DNA of 64,000 nt from Actinopolyspora mortivallis DSM 44261 (GTDB taxonomy: Bacteria; Actinomycetota; Actinomycetes; Mycobacteriales; Pseudonocardiaceae), in the NCBI RefSeq assembly GCF_000384035.1, contig NZ_KB913024.1, positions 1,707,087-1,771,086 on the forward strand, given 5' to 3'. The notes below the pieces were generated by a model. That model had not been told where the DNA came from and did not search any database. It saw only the letters and a program-made list of their open reading frames with translations. Numbering within the stretch: position 1 is the first letter of the stretch; every line of letters begins with the position of its first letter. Below are positions 56,129 to 64,000 of the stretch, piece after piece. The position numbers and the translations under genes are program-made.

Positions 56129-58495
56129 TCAGTCGGTCCCGTACCCCGCCTGCCGCAGAGCCGCGGCCAGACTTCCCTCCGCGTTGTCGCCGCGGTTCCC
56201 GCCGCGCCGTGGGCGACCGGATCCCTTCGATCCCCCTCCGCCGGAGGAGCCCCCGCGCTTGGAGCGGGCCCCGCCGCTGGCCTCCTCCGCCCTCGTGCCC
56301 GGGGACTGCTCACCCGAGGGGGAGACCTCGTCCTCCAGCCGCAGGGTCAACGAGATGCGCTTGCGTTCCACCTCCACGTCCCGGACCTTGACGCGGACCA
56401 CCTCGCCGGGTTTGACGACCTCACGGGGGTCCTTGACGAAGGACTTCGACATCGCCGAGACGTGCACCAGCCCGTCCTGGTGCACCCCCACGTCCACGAA
56501 GGCCCCGAAAGCGGCCACGTTGGTGACCACACCCTCCACCACCATTCCCGGCCGCAGGTCCTCCAGCGAGTGCACGTCCTCGGCGAAACGCGCGGTGCGG
56601 AACTCCGGACGCGGGTCACGGCCCGGTTTCTCCAGTTCGGAGAGAATGTCGGTGACCGTCGGTACACCGAAGGACTCGTCGGCGAAGTCCTCGGGGCGCA
56701 GTCCGCGCAACAGTTCGGTGTTGCCGATGAGCTCCGTCACCGAGCCGCCCGCCGACTCGGCGATGCGGTGCACCACGGGGTAGCTCTCCGGGTGGACACT
56801 GGAGGCGTCCAGCGGATTCTCCCCCTGGGTGACCCGCAGGAATCCCGCGCACTGTTCGAACGCCTTCGGCCCCAGGCGGGACACCTCCCTGAGGGTCTGC
56901 CTGGACCGGAAGGGGCCGTGTGTGTCCCGGTGGTCGACGATGTTCTCCGCGAGCCCGGTGCTGATGCCGGAAACCCTGCTGAGCAGGGGGGCCGACGCTG
57001 TGTTCACGTCCACCCCCACCGCGTTGACGCAGTCCTCGACCACCGCGTCCAGGGAGTGTGAGAGCTTCGACTCGGACACGTCGTGCTGGTACTGGCCGAC
57101 CCCGATCGACTTCGGGTCGATCTTCACCAGTTCGGCGAGCGGATCCTGTAGTCGGCGGGCGATGGAGACGGCTCCGCGCAACGACACGTCCACATCGGGC
57201 AGTTCCCTGGAGGCGTAGGCCGAGGCGGAGTAGACCGAGGCCCCGGACTCGGAGACCGAAACCCGGGTCAGGTTCCGGTGGGAACGGGTCACCTGGGCCG
57301 CGAGGTCGTCGGTTTCCCGGGAGGCCGTGCCGTTGCCGACCGCGATGAGCCGGACGTCGTGCCGCTCGACCAGCCGTTCCAACGTGGCCACCGCCTCGTC
57401 CCACCGCCGTCGGGGCTCGTGCGGATGGATCGTGGCGGTCTCCACGAGCTTGCCGGTGCCGTCCACCACGGCCACCTTCACTCCCGCGCGGTAACCGGGA
57501 TCCAGCCCGATCGTGGGGAGGGGGCCGGCGGGGGCGGCCAACAGCAGGTCGCGCAGATTGCTCGCGAAGACCCGCACGGCCTCGTCCTCGGCGTGTTGGC
57601 GCAGTCTGCCGCGCAGGTCGATGTCGATGTGCACCATGATCCGGGTGCGCCAAGCCCAGCGCACCGTCTCACGCAGCCACGCGTCCGCGGGACGGCCCTC
57701 GTCACGGATGCCGAAGCGCGCCGCGATGGTGTTCTCGTACTCGCCCGGTCCCCGGTCCGGATCGTGCTCGGGCTCCGGGTCGAGGGACAGGTCGAGGACC
57801 CCCTCCTTCTCTCCGCGGAACAGGGCGAGCACACGGTGGGAGGGAAGTGTGTCCAGCGTTTCGGTGAAGTCGAAGTAGTCCGCGAACTTGGAACTGCCGG
57901 TCTCGGCTCCCTCCCGTGCCGTCGAGGTGATCCGTCCGCGACGCCATGCGGTCTCGCGCAGCTGCCCGATCAGGTCCCCGTCCTCGGAGAACCGCTCCAC
58001 GAGGATCGAACGGGCCCCGGTCAGCGCCGCCGCGGCGTCGGCGATCCCGTTGTCGGCGTCCACATACTTCTCGGCCAGCACGTGCGGATCCTGGTGTGGG
58101 TCCGTCAGCAGCGTCTCGGCCAGCGGTTCCAGCCCGGCTTCCCGGGCTGTCTGTGCCTTGGTGCGCCGTTTGGGCCGGTAGGGCAGGTACAGGTCCTCCA
58201 GCCGCGCCTTGGTGTCCGCGGCCGAGATCCTGGCGTGCAGTTCGTCGTCCAGTTTGCCCTGTTTGCGGATCTCTTCGAGGATCGTGGTGCGCCGCTGTTC
58301 CAGCTCCCGCAGATAACGCAGTCGTTGTTCGAGAGTACGCAGTTGTGTGTCGTCCAGTGCCCCGGTCGCTTCCTTGCGGTACCGGGCGACGAACGGGACG
58401 GTCGCACCGTCGTCCAGCAACCGAACAGCGGCTGTCACCTGTTCCGCGCCCACACCGAGTTCCTCGGCGATCCTGTGGTCAATCGACGTCGTCAC
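56129..58495 (-). CDS. tex: RNA-binding transcriptional accessory protein Tex
   Basis: This is a 788-residue Tex homologue. Residues about 1-200 form the helical N-terminal region (ATVPFVARYRKEATGALDDTQL). Residues about 320-450 form the YqgF/RuvC-like domain (TIGLDPGYRAGVKVAVVDGTG). A helix-hairpin-helix pair follows (LDAVVEDCVNAVGVDVNTASAPLLSRVSGI), and an S1 RNA-binding domain lies near residues 640-715 (GMVVEGVVTNVAAFGAFVDVGVHQDGLVH). The last 60 residues are Gly/Ser/Arg-rich with RPRRGG repeats, a likely extra RNA contact. The start is GTG 58495. It is probably monocistronic. Confidence 0.95.
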   Translation of the reverse strand: MTTSIDHRIAEELGVGAEQVTAAVRLLDDGATVPFVARYRKEATGALDDTQLRTLEQRLRYLRELEQRRTTILEEIRKQGKLDDELHARISAADTKARLEDLYLPYRPKRRTKAQTAREAGLEPLAETLLTDPHQDPHVLAEKYVDADNGIADAAAALTGARSILVERFSEDGDLIGQLRETAWRRGRITSTAREGAETGSSKFADYFDFTETLDTLPSHRVLALFRGEKEGVLDLSLDPEPEHDPDRGPGEYENTIAARFGIRDEGRPADAWLRETVRWAWRTRIMVHIDIDLRGRLRQHAEDEAVRVFASNLRDLLLAAPAGPLPTIGLDPGYRAGVKVAVVDGTGKLVETATIHPHEPRRRWDEAVATLERLVERHDVRLIAVGNGTASRETDDLAAQVTRSHRNLTRVSVSESGASVYSASAYASRELPDVDVSLRGAVSIARRLQDPLAELVKIDPKSIGVGQYQHDVSESKLSHSLDAVVEDCVNAVGVDVNTASAPLLSRVSGISTGLAENIVDHRDTHGPFRSRQTLREVSRLGPKAFEQCAGFLRVTQGENPLDASSVHPESYPVVHRIAESAGGSVTELIGNTELLRGLRPEDFADESFGVPTVTDILSELEKPGRDPRPEFRTARFAEDVHSLEDLRPGMVVEGVVTNVAAFGAFVDVGVHQDGLVHVSAMSKSFVKDPREVVKPGEVVRVKVRDVEVERKRISLTLRLEDEVSPSGEQSPGTRAEEASGGARSKRGGSSGGGGSKGSGRPRRGGNRGDNAEGSLAAALRQAGYGTD

Positions 58496-58619
58496 GATCC
58501 TGTTCAGCCTTTCGACCGGCCTGGTTTACCCTCCGAAAGTGAGGGCGTTCTCCGCACCATTGTCGCCGGTTCTCCGGGCTGAGGCGATCTCGGAGTGGCA
58601 CGGACGGGGGAAACTGTTT

Positions 58620-58685
58620 CACCTGGGCGGAGGATCCCCGCGGAAGCCGCACGCAACCGGGATCCGACCTCCGCCCGGGCAGGTG
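58620..58685 (-). terminator. Long hairpin downstream of the transketolase gene
   Basis: CACCTGGGCGGAGGATCCC (from 58620) pairs with GGGATCC..CCTCCGCCCGGGCAGGTG (to 58685), with a 4-base bulge and a central loop. It lies 16 bases after the transketolase stop and before tex on the same strand. Confidence 0.55.
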
Positions 58686-58700
58686 TACCCGTCGAGGCCC

Positions 58701-60527
58701 TCATCCCAGGAGGGAACGAGCCGCCGTCACGATCGCGCCGGCGTCGATGCCGGCCTGTTCGAGCAGTTCCTCCGGTTTCCCCGAGCCGGGCATGCGGGAG
58801 ACGGCGAGTTTGCGCACCGCCGTGCTCGCCCCGGTCTCGGCCAGCGCGGCGAGGACGGCGTCGCCGAGTCCACCCTCGGGCCAGTGGTCCTCGACGGTGA
58901 CCAGACCGACTGTTTCCCGGGCCGCCGTGTGCAGCGTCGCGGAGTCGACGGGTTTGACCGAGTAGAGGTCGATGACCCGTGCCCGGATGCCCTCCGCGGC
59001 CAGGCGGTCCGCGGCCTCCAGCGACTCGTGCAGGGTCACTCCGGCACCGACGAGCGTCACGTGGTCCCCGTCGCGGACCGTTTTGGAGCCGCCCACGGGG
59101 AACTGTTCCTCGGGCCCGTAGATCACCGGGGAGGCTCCCCGACTGGCGCGCAGGTAGCTGATGCCGCTCAGGTCGGCCATCGGCTCCAACAGCCGCGCGG
59201 TCTGGTTGGCGTCGCACGGGTACAGCACCGTGCTGCCGTGCACCGCGCGCAGGGCGGCCAGGTCCTCCAACGCCATCTGGGAGGGGCCGTCCTCGCCGAT
59301 GGCGACTCCGGCGTGGGACCCCATCAGACACAGGTCGGCCCTGCTGACGGCAGCCATCCGGATGAAGTCGTAGGCCCGGGTGAGGAAGGCGGCGAAGGTG
59401 GAGGCGAACGGTCGCCACCCGCGCACCTGCATCCCCACCGCCGTCGCCAGCATCTGCTGCTCGGCGATGTACATCTCGAAGTACCGTTCCGGATGCCCCT
59501 CGCGGAACTGTTCCGAGTGGGTGGAGTTGGAGACCTCGCCGTCCAACGCGACGATGTCCCCCCGACGGGATCCGAGGGCGCGCAGTGCCTGCCCGTAAGC
59601 TTTCCGGGTGGCCACCGAACTCCCCGTTTCGAAGACGGGAAGCTGCCCGCCGGGGACCTCGAACGTACGGGCGCGGACGGCGCTGTCCGGAGCGGAGACC
59701 GTGACACCGAGATCGCGGTTGCCGCCGAGTTCGGAGATGGCGGCCTGCTCGTCGGCGACCGGTTTGCCGTGTTTGCCGGTGAGGTTCTCGACCTCGCTCA
59801 CTCCCTTGCCCTTGACGGTCCGTGCGACGACGGCCGTGGGTCTGCCCAGGGTGTTCTCCGCCTCGGTGAGGGCCTCCTCGACGCGGTCGGGATCGTGGCC
59901 GTCCACTTCCACGGTGTGCCAGCCGATGGCGCGTGCCCGGTCGGAGTAGGCGCTCAGGTTCCACCCGTGCATGGTTTCGCCGGTCTGGCCGAGACGGTTG
60001 ACGTCGATGAGCGCGACCACGTTGTCCAGACCGTAGTACGCCGCGTGTTCGAAGGCCTCCCAGATCGAGCCCTCGGCCATCTCGCTGTCGCCGCAGAGCA
60101 CCCAGACCCTGCCGGGCAACTCGTCCAGTCGGCTGAGTGTCAGTCCCAGCCCGACCCCGATGGGAAGCCCCTGGCCGAGTGAGCCGGTGGCGACGTCCAC
60201 CCAGGGGAGCACCGGGGTGGGGTGGCCTTCCATTCTGCTGCCGAACTCACGGAAGGTCATCAGTTCCGCGTCGTCGATCGCACCCGCGGCCTTGAGGCAG
60301 GAGTACAGCAGTGGGGAGGCGTGTCCCTTGGAAAAGATCAGGTGGTCATTGCCCGGATGGTCCGGACGGGTGACATCCATCCGCAGGTGCCCGTCCAGCA
60401 GTACCGCCATCAACTCGGCGGCCGACATCGACGAGGTGGGGTGTCCGGAGCCCGCCGCGGAGGAGCTCCTGATCGAGTCCACTCGCAGTTGTTGGGCCAG
60501 TTCTCGTCTGAATTCCGCTCGTTCCAC
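58701..60527 (-). CDS. tkt: Transketolase, animal-type short form
   Basis: This thiamin-diphosphate enzyme of 608 residues transfers two-carbon units in the pentose phosphate pathway. ThDP motifs are visible: GHPTSSMSAAELMAVL, GHASPLLYS, the GDSEMAEGSIWEAFEHAAYYGLDN magnesium site, and the pyrimidine domain GSHAGVAIGEDGPSQMALEDLAALR. The length and many segments (VATRKAYGQALRAL, IALDGEVSNSTHSEQF, SRMPGSGKPEELLEQAGID) match vertebrate-type transketolase better than the 680-700 residue bacterial enzyme. GTG 60527 gives the family N-terminus. The open frame continues upstream to 60776 without a good ribosome binding site. No talB, zwf or opcA is adjacent. Confidence 0.88.
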   Translation of the reverse strand: MERAEFRRELAQQLRVDSIRSSSAAGSGHPTSSMSAAELMAVLLDGHLRMDVTRPDHPGNDHLIFSKGHASPLLYSCLKAAGAIDDAELMTFREFGSRMEGHPTPVLPWVDVATGSLGQGLPIGVGLGLTLSRLDELPGRVWVLCGDSEMAEGSIWEAFEHAAYYGLDNVVALIDVNRLGQTGETMHGWNLSAYSDRARAIGWHTVEVDGHDPDRVEEALTEAENTLGRPTAVVARTVKGKGVSEVENLTGKHGKPVADEQAAISELGGNRDLGVTVSAPDSAVRARTFEVPGGQLPVFETGSSVATRKAYGQALRALGSRRGDIVALDGEVSNSTHSEQFREGHPERYFEMYIAEQQMLATAVGMQVRGWRPFASTFAAFLTRAYDFIRMAAVSRADLCLMGSHAGVAIGEDGPSQMALEDLAALRAVHGSTVLYPCDANQTARLLEPMADLSGISYLRASRGASPVIYGPEEQFPVGGSKTVRDGDHVTLVGAGVTLHESLEAADRLAAEGIRARVIDLYSVKPVDSATLHTAARETVGLVTVEDHWPEGGLGDAVLAALAETGASTAVRKLAVSRMPGSGKPEELLEQAGIDAGAIVTAARSLLG

Positions 60528-60711
60528 GCCGTCGGGGTTCCCACGCGCGGCGGAGGACAAACCCGTGCCGCTCCACGCCCGCAAGTGGTTCCGGACGCTG
60601 GGCGGTTCCACCCGGAAGGACTCGCCCGAAAGTGTGAAGTACTTGCGTTTGCACGCCCGGTGACCGGGAGTTCCAATCGGGCCACACGACGCCGGCAGTA
60701 GGAGGCGCACC

Positions 60712-61575
60712 ATGGACATGGTCCTCGCGCAAGGTACCGGGTTCAACGTGTTGAACAGCCTGCAGAGCGGATTCACACAACTGGTCAGCTACCTGCCGCA
60801 GTTGATCGGTGCGCTACTGGTGCTGGTGATCGGTTATCTGGTCGCCAGGATACTGCGGGCTGTGATCACCCGGGGCCTGCGCCGACTGCATCTGGACGAC
60901 CGGATGGCCCGTTCGGGGCAGGGAGCTCGCTATGTGGAGCGACTCAGCCCGCGGGGAAGCCCGTCGAGACTGGTCGGCACGGTGGCTTTCGCTGTGATCA
61001 TGCTGTTCGTGCTGTCCTCGGCGATCGGCACGCTCGGCATTCCCGCGTTGACCGGTTTCATGAACGTGGTCCTGGGATACCTGCCTCGCGTGCTGGCCGC
61101 GCTGGCCATCTTCCTGCTCGCCGCCGCCGTGGCAGGGGCGGTGGGAACGTTGGTCGAACGCACCATGGGGGACAGTCCGGCCGGACGCATGGCGCGGACG
61201 GCGGCTCCCACCATGGTCATGGCCATCGGCGTGTTCATGATTCTCACGCAGCTGCGGATCGCCCCCGTGATCGTCACCGTGACCTACATAGCCCTGGTGG
61301 GAGCGATCGCTCTCGGCTCCGCCATCGCTTTCGGACTCGGTGGGCGGGAAGCGGCCGCCGACATGATCAATTCCAGCTACCGCCGCACCGTTCCCGAAGG
61401 AGCGCGTTCCGGAAGTGCCGGTGACAGCACCGAGACGGGAGAGCGGGAACAGAGCTGGACCATGCGCGGTGCGGGCGGTACTCCCGAACCGCAGGGAGCG
61501 CCCGAGTCCGAACAGCGGGGATCGACGGCGGGCGGAGGCTCCGGCGAGGGCGGCAGTTCCTACCGGGCGACGTAG
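60712..61575 (+). CDS. Membrane protein with conserved TM-helix repeats (MscS-TM-like)
   Basis: This 287-residue protein has about five hydrophobic helices (LPQLIGALLVLVIGYLVARILRA; VGTVAFAVIMLFVLSSAIG; VLAALAIFLLAAAVAGAVG; TYIALVGAIALGSAIAFGLGG). The pattern is that of the conserved TM-helix family related to mechanosensitive channels, but it lacks the MscS beta domain. The C-terminal 60 residues are Ser/Gly/Glu-rich and disordered. ATG 60712 has TAGGAGG upstream. It could be involved in osmotic adaptation, which is inference. A PRC-barrel membrane gene follows 42 bases later. Confidence 0.8.
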   Translation: MDMVLAQGTGFNVLNSLQSGFTQLVSYLPQLIGALLVLVIGYLVARILRAVITRGLRRLHLDDRMARSGQGARYVERLSPRGSPSRLVGTVAFAVIMLFVLSSAIGTLGIPALTGFMNVVLGYLPRVLAALAIFLLAAAVAGAVGTLVERTMGDSPAGRMARTAAPTMVMAIGVFMILTQLRIAPVIVTVTYIALVGAIALGSAIAFGLGGREAAADMINSSYRRTVPEGARSGSAGDSTETGEREQSWTMRGAGGTPEPQGAPESEQRGSTAGGGSGEGGSSYRAT

Positions 61576-61617
61576 AAGTTTCCTCAGCAATGCCCCTCAG
61601 TCGTGGAGGTGGTGGGT

Positions 61618-62424
61618 GTGTCCACGCTTCCCCAGGGCCCCGAGGAATCCCGGGGGCCGGAGCACAGTGACCTTTCCGGGAAACCCGTGGTCGACAGGAA
61701 CGGTTCGAAACTGGGCACGCTGGAGCACGTCTACCTGGCCCCGGATTCGGGCTCGCCGACCTGGGGCGTGGTGCGGGCGGGCAGGAAGCACCGCTTCGTT
61801 CCCCTGTACGACGCCCGTTCCGGTACACGCACGGTGCGGGTGGACGCGAGCAAACAACAGGTCAGAACGGCTCCCAACGCTTCGGCGGACCAGGAGCTGA
61901 ACCCGGAGTTCGAGGGTCGGTTGGTCGAACACTACACGGGAGAGGCCAACACGGCACGCGCCTCGGTGGTCTCGATGCGTCGTAGCCGGGGTGTGATGAG
62001 CGGGCTGGTTCTGGTGCTGTTGGGCGTCTGGACCGGACTCGTCCCCTTCGTGGGGCCCTACTTCGGTTACGGCTTCGGCGGCGGCCAGCCGTGGGTGTTC
62101 ACGGTCGACCGGTTGTGGTTGTGCGTGCTGCCCGCAGCGGCGATCCTGGTGGGCGGTCTGGTCATGATTCCCGCGAGCAACCGTTTCCTGGCCGGAACGG
62201 GAGGAGTGCTGGCCCTGGCCGGAGGCGTGTGGTTGCTGGTCGGCCCGAGTCTGAGTCGCCTGTGGGGCACCGAGGGGGTGGCGACCCCGATCGGTTCGCC
62301 GCTGGGATCACCCGACATGTGGGTGTGGGCCCAACTCGGTTTCTTCTTCGCCAGCGGTGCCCTGGCCACCATCCTGGCCTCCGTGGCACTGGGGCGGATG
62401 AGCGTGCGTTCGGTCCGGGACTGA
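61618..62424 (+). CDS. PRC-barrel domain membrane protein
   Basis: This 268-residue protein has an N-terminal PRC-barrel (about residues 20-90: LSGKPVVDRNGSKLGTLEHVYLAPDSGSPTWGVVR). It then has four membrane helices (GLVLVLLGVWTGLVPFVG; LWLCVLPAAAILVGGLVMI; GGVLALAGGVWLLVG; LGFFFASGALATILASVAL). GTG 61618 is preferred because GTGGAGGT lies 7 bases upstream. The PRC domain often senses or scaffolds at the membrane, and no specific partner is visible. It lies between the MscS-TM-like gene and the hpn fusion. Confidence 0.75.
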   Translation: MSTLPQGPEESRGPEHSDLSGKPVVDRNGSKLGTLEHVYLAPDSGSPTWGVVRAGRKHRFVPLYDARSGTRTVRVDASKQQVRTAPNASADQELNPEFEGRLVEHYTGEANTARASVVSMRRSRGVMSGLVLVLLGVWTGLVPFVGPYFGYGFGGGQPWVFTVDRLWLCVLPAAAILVGGLVMIPASNRFLAGTGGVLALAGGVWLLVGPSLSRLWGTEGVATPIGSPLGSPDMWVWAQLGFFFASGALATILASVALGRMSVRSVRD

Positions 62425-62575
62425 GTCCGTCCTCCGTCGTGAAGGGGAGTTCGGGTCCGGCACGCACCGCAACTCACCCGATCGGAGGAGGTCAACAGCC
62501 CTGCGCCGTGTCCATCAGCGATCTACGCTGTCGCCAATGGACTCCCTCAACAACTGTGCGGGGTAGGAGGTGGAC

Positions 62576-64000
62576 ATGGCTGCGATACCGGACCGTGCCC
62601 GCCCCGCTCGGCAACCTGCACGATCGTTCGAGGTGGTGCTGCCCGGTCAGCTCCCCGAGACGGGTGACGTGTTGGCACTGGCCCAGTCAGAGAACTTCAC
62701 GGTCGCCGCTCGGGTGTTGCCGTACCGGATCAGACAGCATCTGATGGCCGTCTACGGATTCGCCCGCCTCGTCGACTACGCGGGAGACGAAGCCTGCGGC
62801 CCCAGGGAGAGGCTGCTCGATCTGCTGGAATCCGATCTGGCCCGCGTCTACGACGGAACCCCGCGTATTCCGTTGATGAGGGCTTTCGCGCCCACCGTGC
62901 ACGAGTGCGGGATTCCACGCGAGGTTCCGGCGCGGTTGATCATCGCCAACCGGCGGGACCAGCACGTCCGTCGCTACGAGACGTTCGGGGACCTGCTGGA
63001 CTACTGCGCCTACGCGGCCAATCCGGTGGGAGAGCTCGTGCTCCACGTCTTCGGCCGGGCCGATCCCGAGCTGACCGTGCTCTCCGACCGGATCTGTTCG
63101 GCGCTGCAGATACTCGAACACTCCCAGGACGTGGCTGAGGACTATCGCAGGGGCCGGATCTACCTCCCCTCCGAGGACCTGCGGGACTTCGGGTGCGACG
63201 AATCCGAGTTCGCCGGCAGCACCGCCTCCAACGAATTACGCGCCCTCGTCTGGTTCGAGGTGGACCGGGCCGTGTCGATGCTGCGTGCCGGGCAGCCGCT
63301 GGTGGCCCGGCTGTCCGGCCTGTCGCGGCTGGCGGTGGCGGGATACGTCGCGGGTGGGCTGGCCACGGCCCGCGCCTTCCGACCGGCCGGTTACGACCCG
63401 CTGGCGGTCGGTGTCCGACCGCGCCGCGCACGGATACTCGGCGAGTGGGTCCGGCTCTCCCTGGCCCCGGCACGGGGGAGGGACGACCGGACGCGACGGG
63501 CCTACGAGTACTGCGAACGGATCACCCGGCAGCAGGCCCGCAACTTCTCCTACGGGATCAGGCTGCTTCCCCCGACCAAGCGCCGAGCCCTGTCCGCCGT
63601 GTACGCCTTCGCGCGTCTGGTGGACGACATCGGGGACGGAACAGCCTCCACCGAGGACAAACTGGTGAGACTGCAACGGGCCAGGGACTCGTTGCGCAAC
63701 GTCCACCAGGACGCCAAGGACCCGGTGCTGGTGGCGTTGGCCGACGCTCGGCGGAGACTGCCCGTTCCCCTGGAGGCCTTCCACGAACTCATCGACGGCT
63801 GTGAGGCCGACGTCCGGGGGAACAGTTACGAGACCTTCGAGGAACTCGTGCACTACTGCCGATGCGTGGCCGGCTCCATCGGGCGACTGTCCCTGGGGGT
63901 GTTCGGCCAGCGGGTCACCGGAGTGGCCGCGGAACGCGCCGACGCCCTCGGAGTGGCGTTGCAACTGACGAACATCCTGCGTGACCTGTTGGAGGACCGC
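62576..64000 (+). CDS. Fused HpnC-HpnD squalene/hydroxysqualene synthase, partial at window end
   Basis: One frame stays open from ATG 62576 (AGGAGG upstream) to the last base, 475 codons. Residues about 30-295 read as HpnC (hydroxysqualene synthase), with aspartate motifs Asp67/Asp71 (VDYAGDEA) and Asp185/Asp189 (QDVAEDYRRGRIYLP). Residues from about 303 read as HpnD (presqualene diphosphate synthase): YEYCERITRQQARNFSYGI, Asp350/Asp351/Asp354 (VDDIGDG) and Asp470/Asp474 (RDLLEDR). No ATG, GTG or TTG codon occurs in frame between 63338 and 63598, so HpnD cannot start separately in this frame. In other organisms the two are separate genes. Together they would convert two farnesyl diphosphates to hydroxysqualene. 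The C-terminus lies outside the window. Confidence 0.88.
   Translation, partial: MAAIPDRARPARQPARSFEVVLPGQLPETGDVLALAQSENFTVAARVLPYRIRQHLMAVYGFARLVDYAGDEACGPRERLLDLLESDLARVYDGTPRIPLMRAFAPTVHECGIPREVPARLIIANRRDQHVRRYETFGDLLDYCAYAANPVGELVLHVFGRADPELTVLSDRICSALQILEHSQDVAEDYRRGRIYLPSEDLRDFGCDESEFAGSTASNELRALVWFEVDRAVSMLRAGQPLVARLSGLSRLAVAGYVAGGLATARAFRPAGYDPLAVGVRPRRARILGEWVRLSLAPARGRDDRTRRAYEYCERITRQQARNFSYGIRLLPPTKRRALSAVYAFARLVDDIGDGTASTEDKLVRLQRARDSLRNVHQDAKDPVLVALADARRRLPVPLEAFHELIDGCEADVRGNSYETFEELVHYCRCVAGSIGRLSLGVFGQRVTGVAAERADALGVALQLTNILRDLLEDR

Overview
The window is about 64 kb of high-GC DNA from an actinobacterium, most likely a member of the Pseudonocardiales. The evidence is the GC-rich codon use, the many GTG starts, and a gene order from 1.3 to 21 kb that follows the Mycobacterium tuberculosis Rv1691-Rv1713 segment almost gene for gene. 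Acidic low-complexity inserts in several proteins would fit a salt-tolerant lineage such as Actinopolyspora, but that is only inference. No insertion sequence, prophage, CRISPR array or tRNA gene was seen.

Layout. (1) 1-1.2 kb: the 3' third of a 23S rRNA gene and a complete 5S rRNA gene. (2) 1.36-21.1 kb: a conserved housekeeping block on the + strand (TPR protein, HAD phosphatase, small protein, tlyA, nadK, recN, steA, pyrG, NUDIX hydrolase, xerD, parA-like, scpA, scpB, rluB, cmk, plsC-like, der). It is interrupted only by a minus-strand KhtT/KhtU-like potassium-proton antiporter pair. (3) 21.2-27.4 kb: aldo-keto reductase, S9 peptidase, CNT nucleoside transporter, cutA, DUF2795 protein and pterin carbinolamine dehydratase. 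(4) 27.4-34.1 kb: glutamate synthase gltBD behind a long AT-rich leader. (5) 34.1-37.5 kb: a streptogrisin-type secreted protease, an Rrf2 regulator and a TauE/SafE exporter. (6) 37.5-40.1 kb: a quinone/electrophile-detoxification module (MarR, WrbA, MhqO-like dioxygenase and a decayed MhqD-like esterase). (7) 40.1-42.2 kb: a divergent sulfotransferase/APS-kinase pair. (8) 42.3-50.1 kb: a complete protocatechuate branch of the beta-ketoadipate pathway (pcaIJFHGBL and pcaR) with a promoter-operator visible upstream. (9) 50.2-56.1 kb: a secreted protein, an ABC exporter and a MarR regulator divergent from a vdcBCD-type hydroxyarylic-acid decarboxylase operon that carries an extra small gene. (10) 56.1-64 kb: tex, an animal-type short transketolase, two membrane proteins, and a partial ORF in which HpnC and HpnD are fused in one frame.

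How the genes work together. The pca operon takes protocatechuate to succinyl-CoA plus acetyl-CoA. The vdc operon nearby can decarboxylate hydroxybenzoate- or vanillate-type acids, and the Mhq-like module can deal with quinones made from such phenolics, so 37-56 kb reads as an aromatic-compound island. The APS kinase can supply PAPS to the adjacent sulfotransferase. The HpnC-HpnD fusion at the right edge should convert farnesyl diphosphate through presqualene diphosphate to hydroxysqualene and points to a hopanoid or squalene cluster that continues beyond the window. It is the most unusual object seen.

Limits: all family calls come from reading motifs and remembered family sequences. No database search or structure prediction was run. 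Start codons were chosen from ribosome binding sites and family N-termini.
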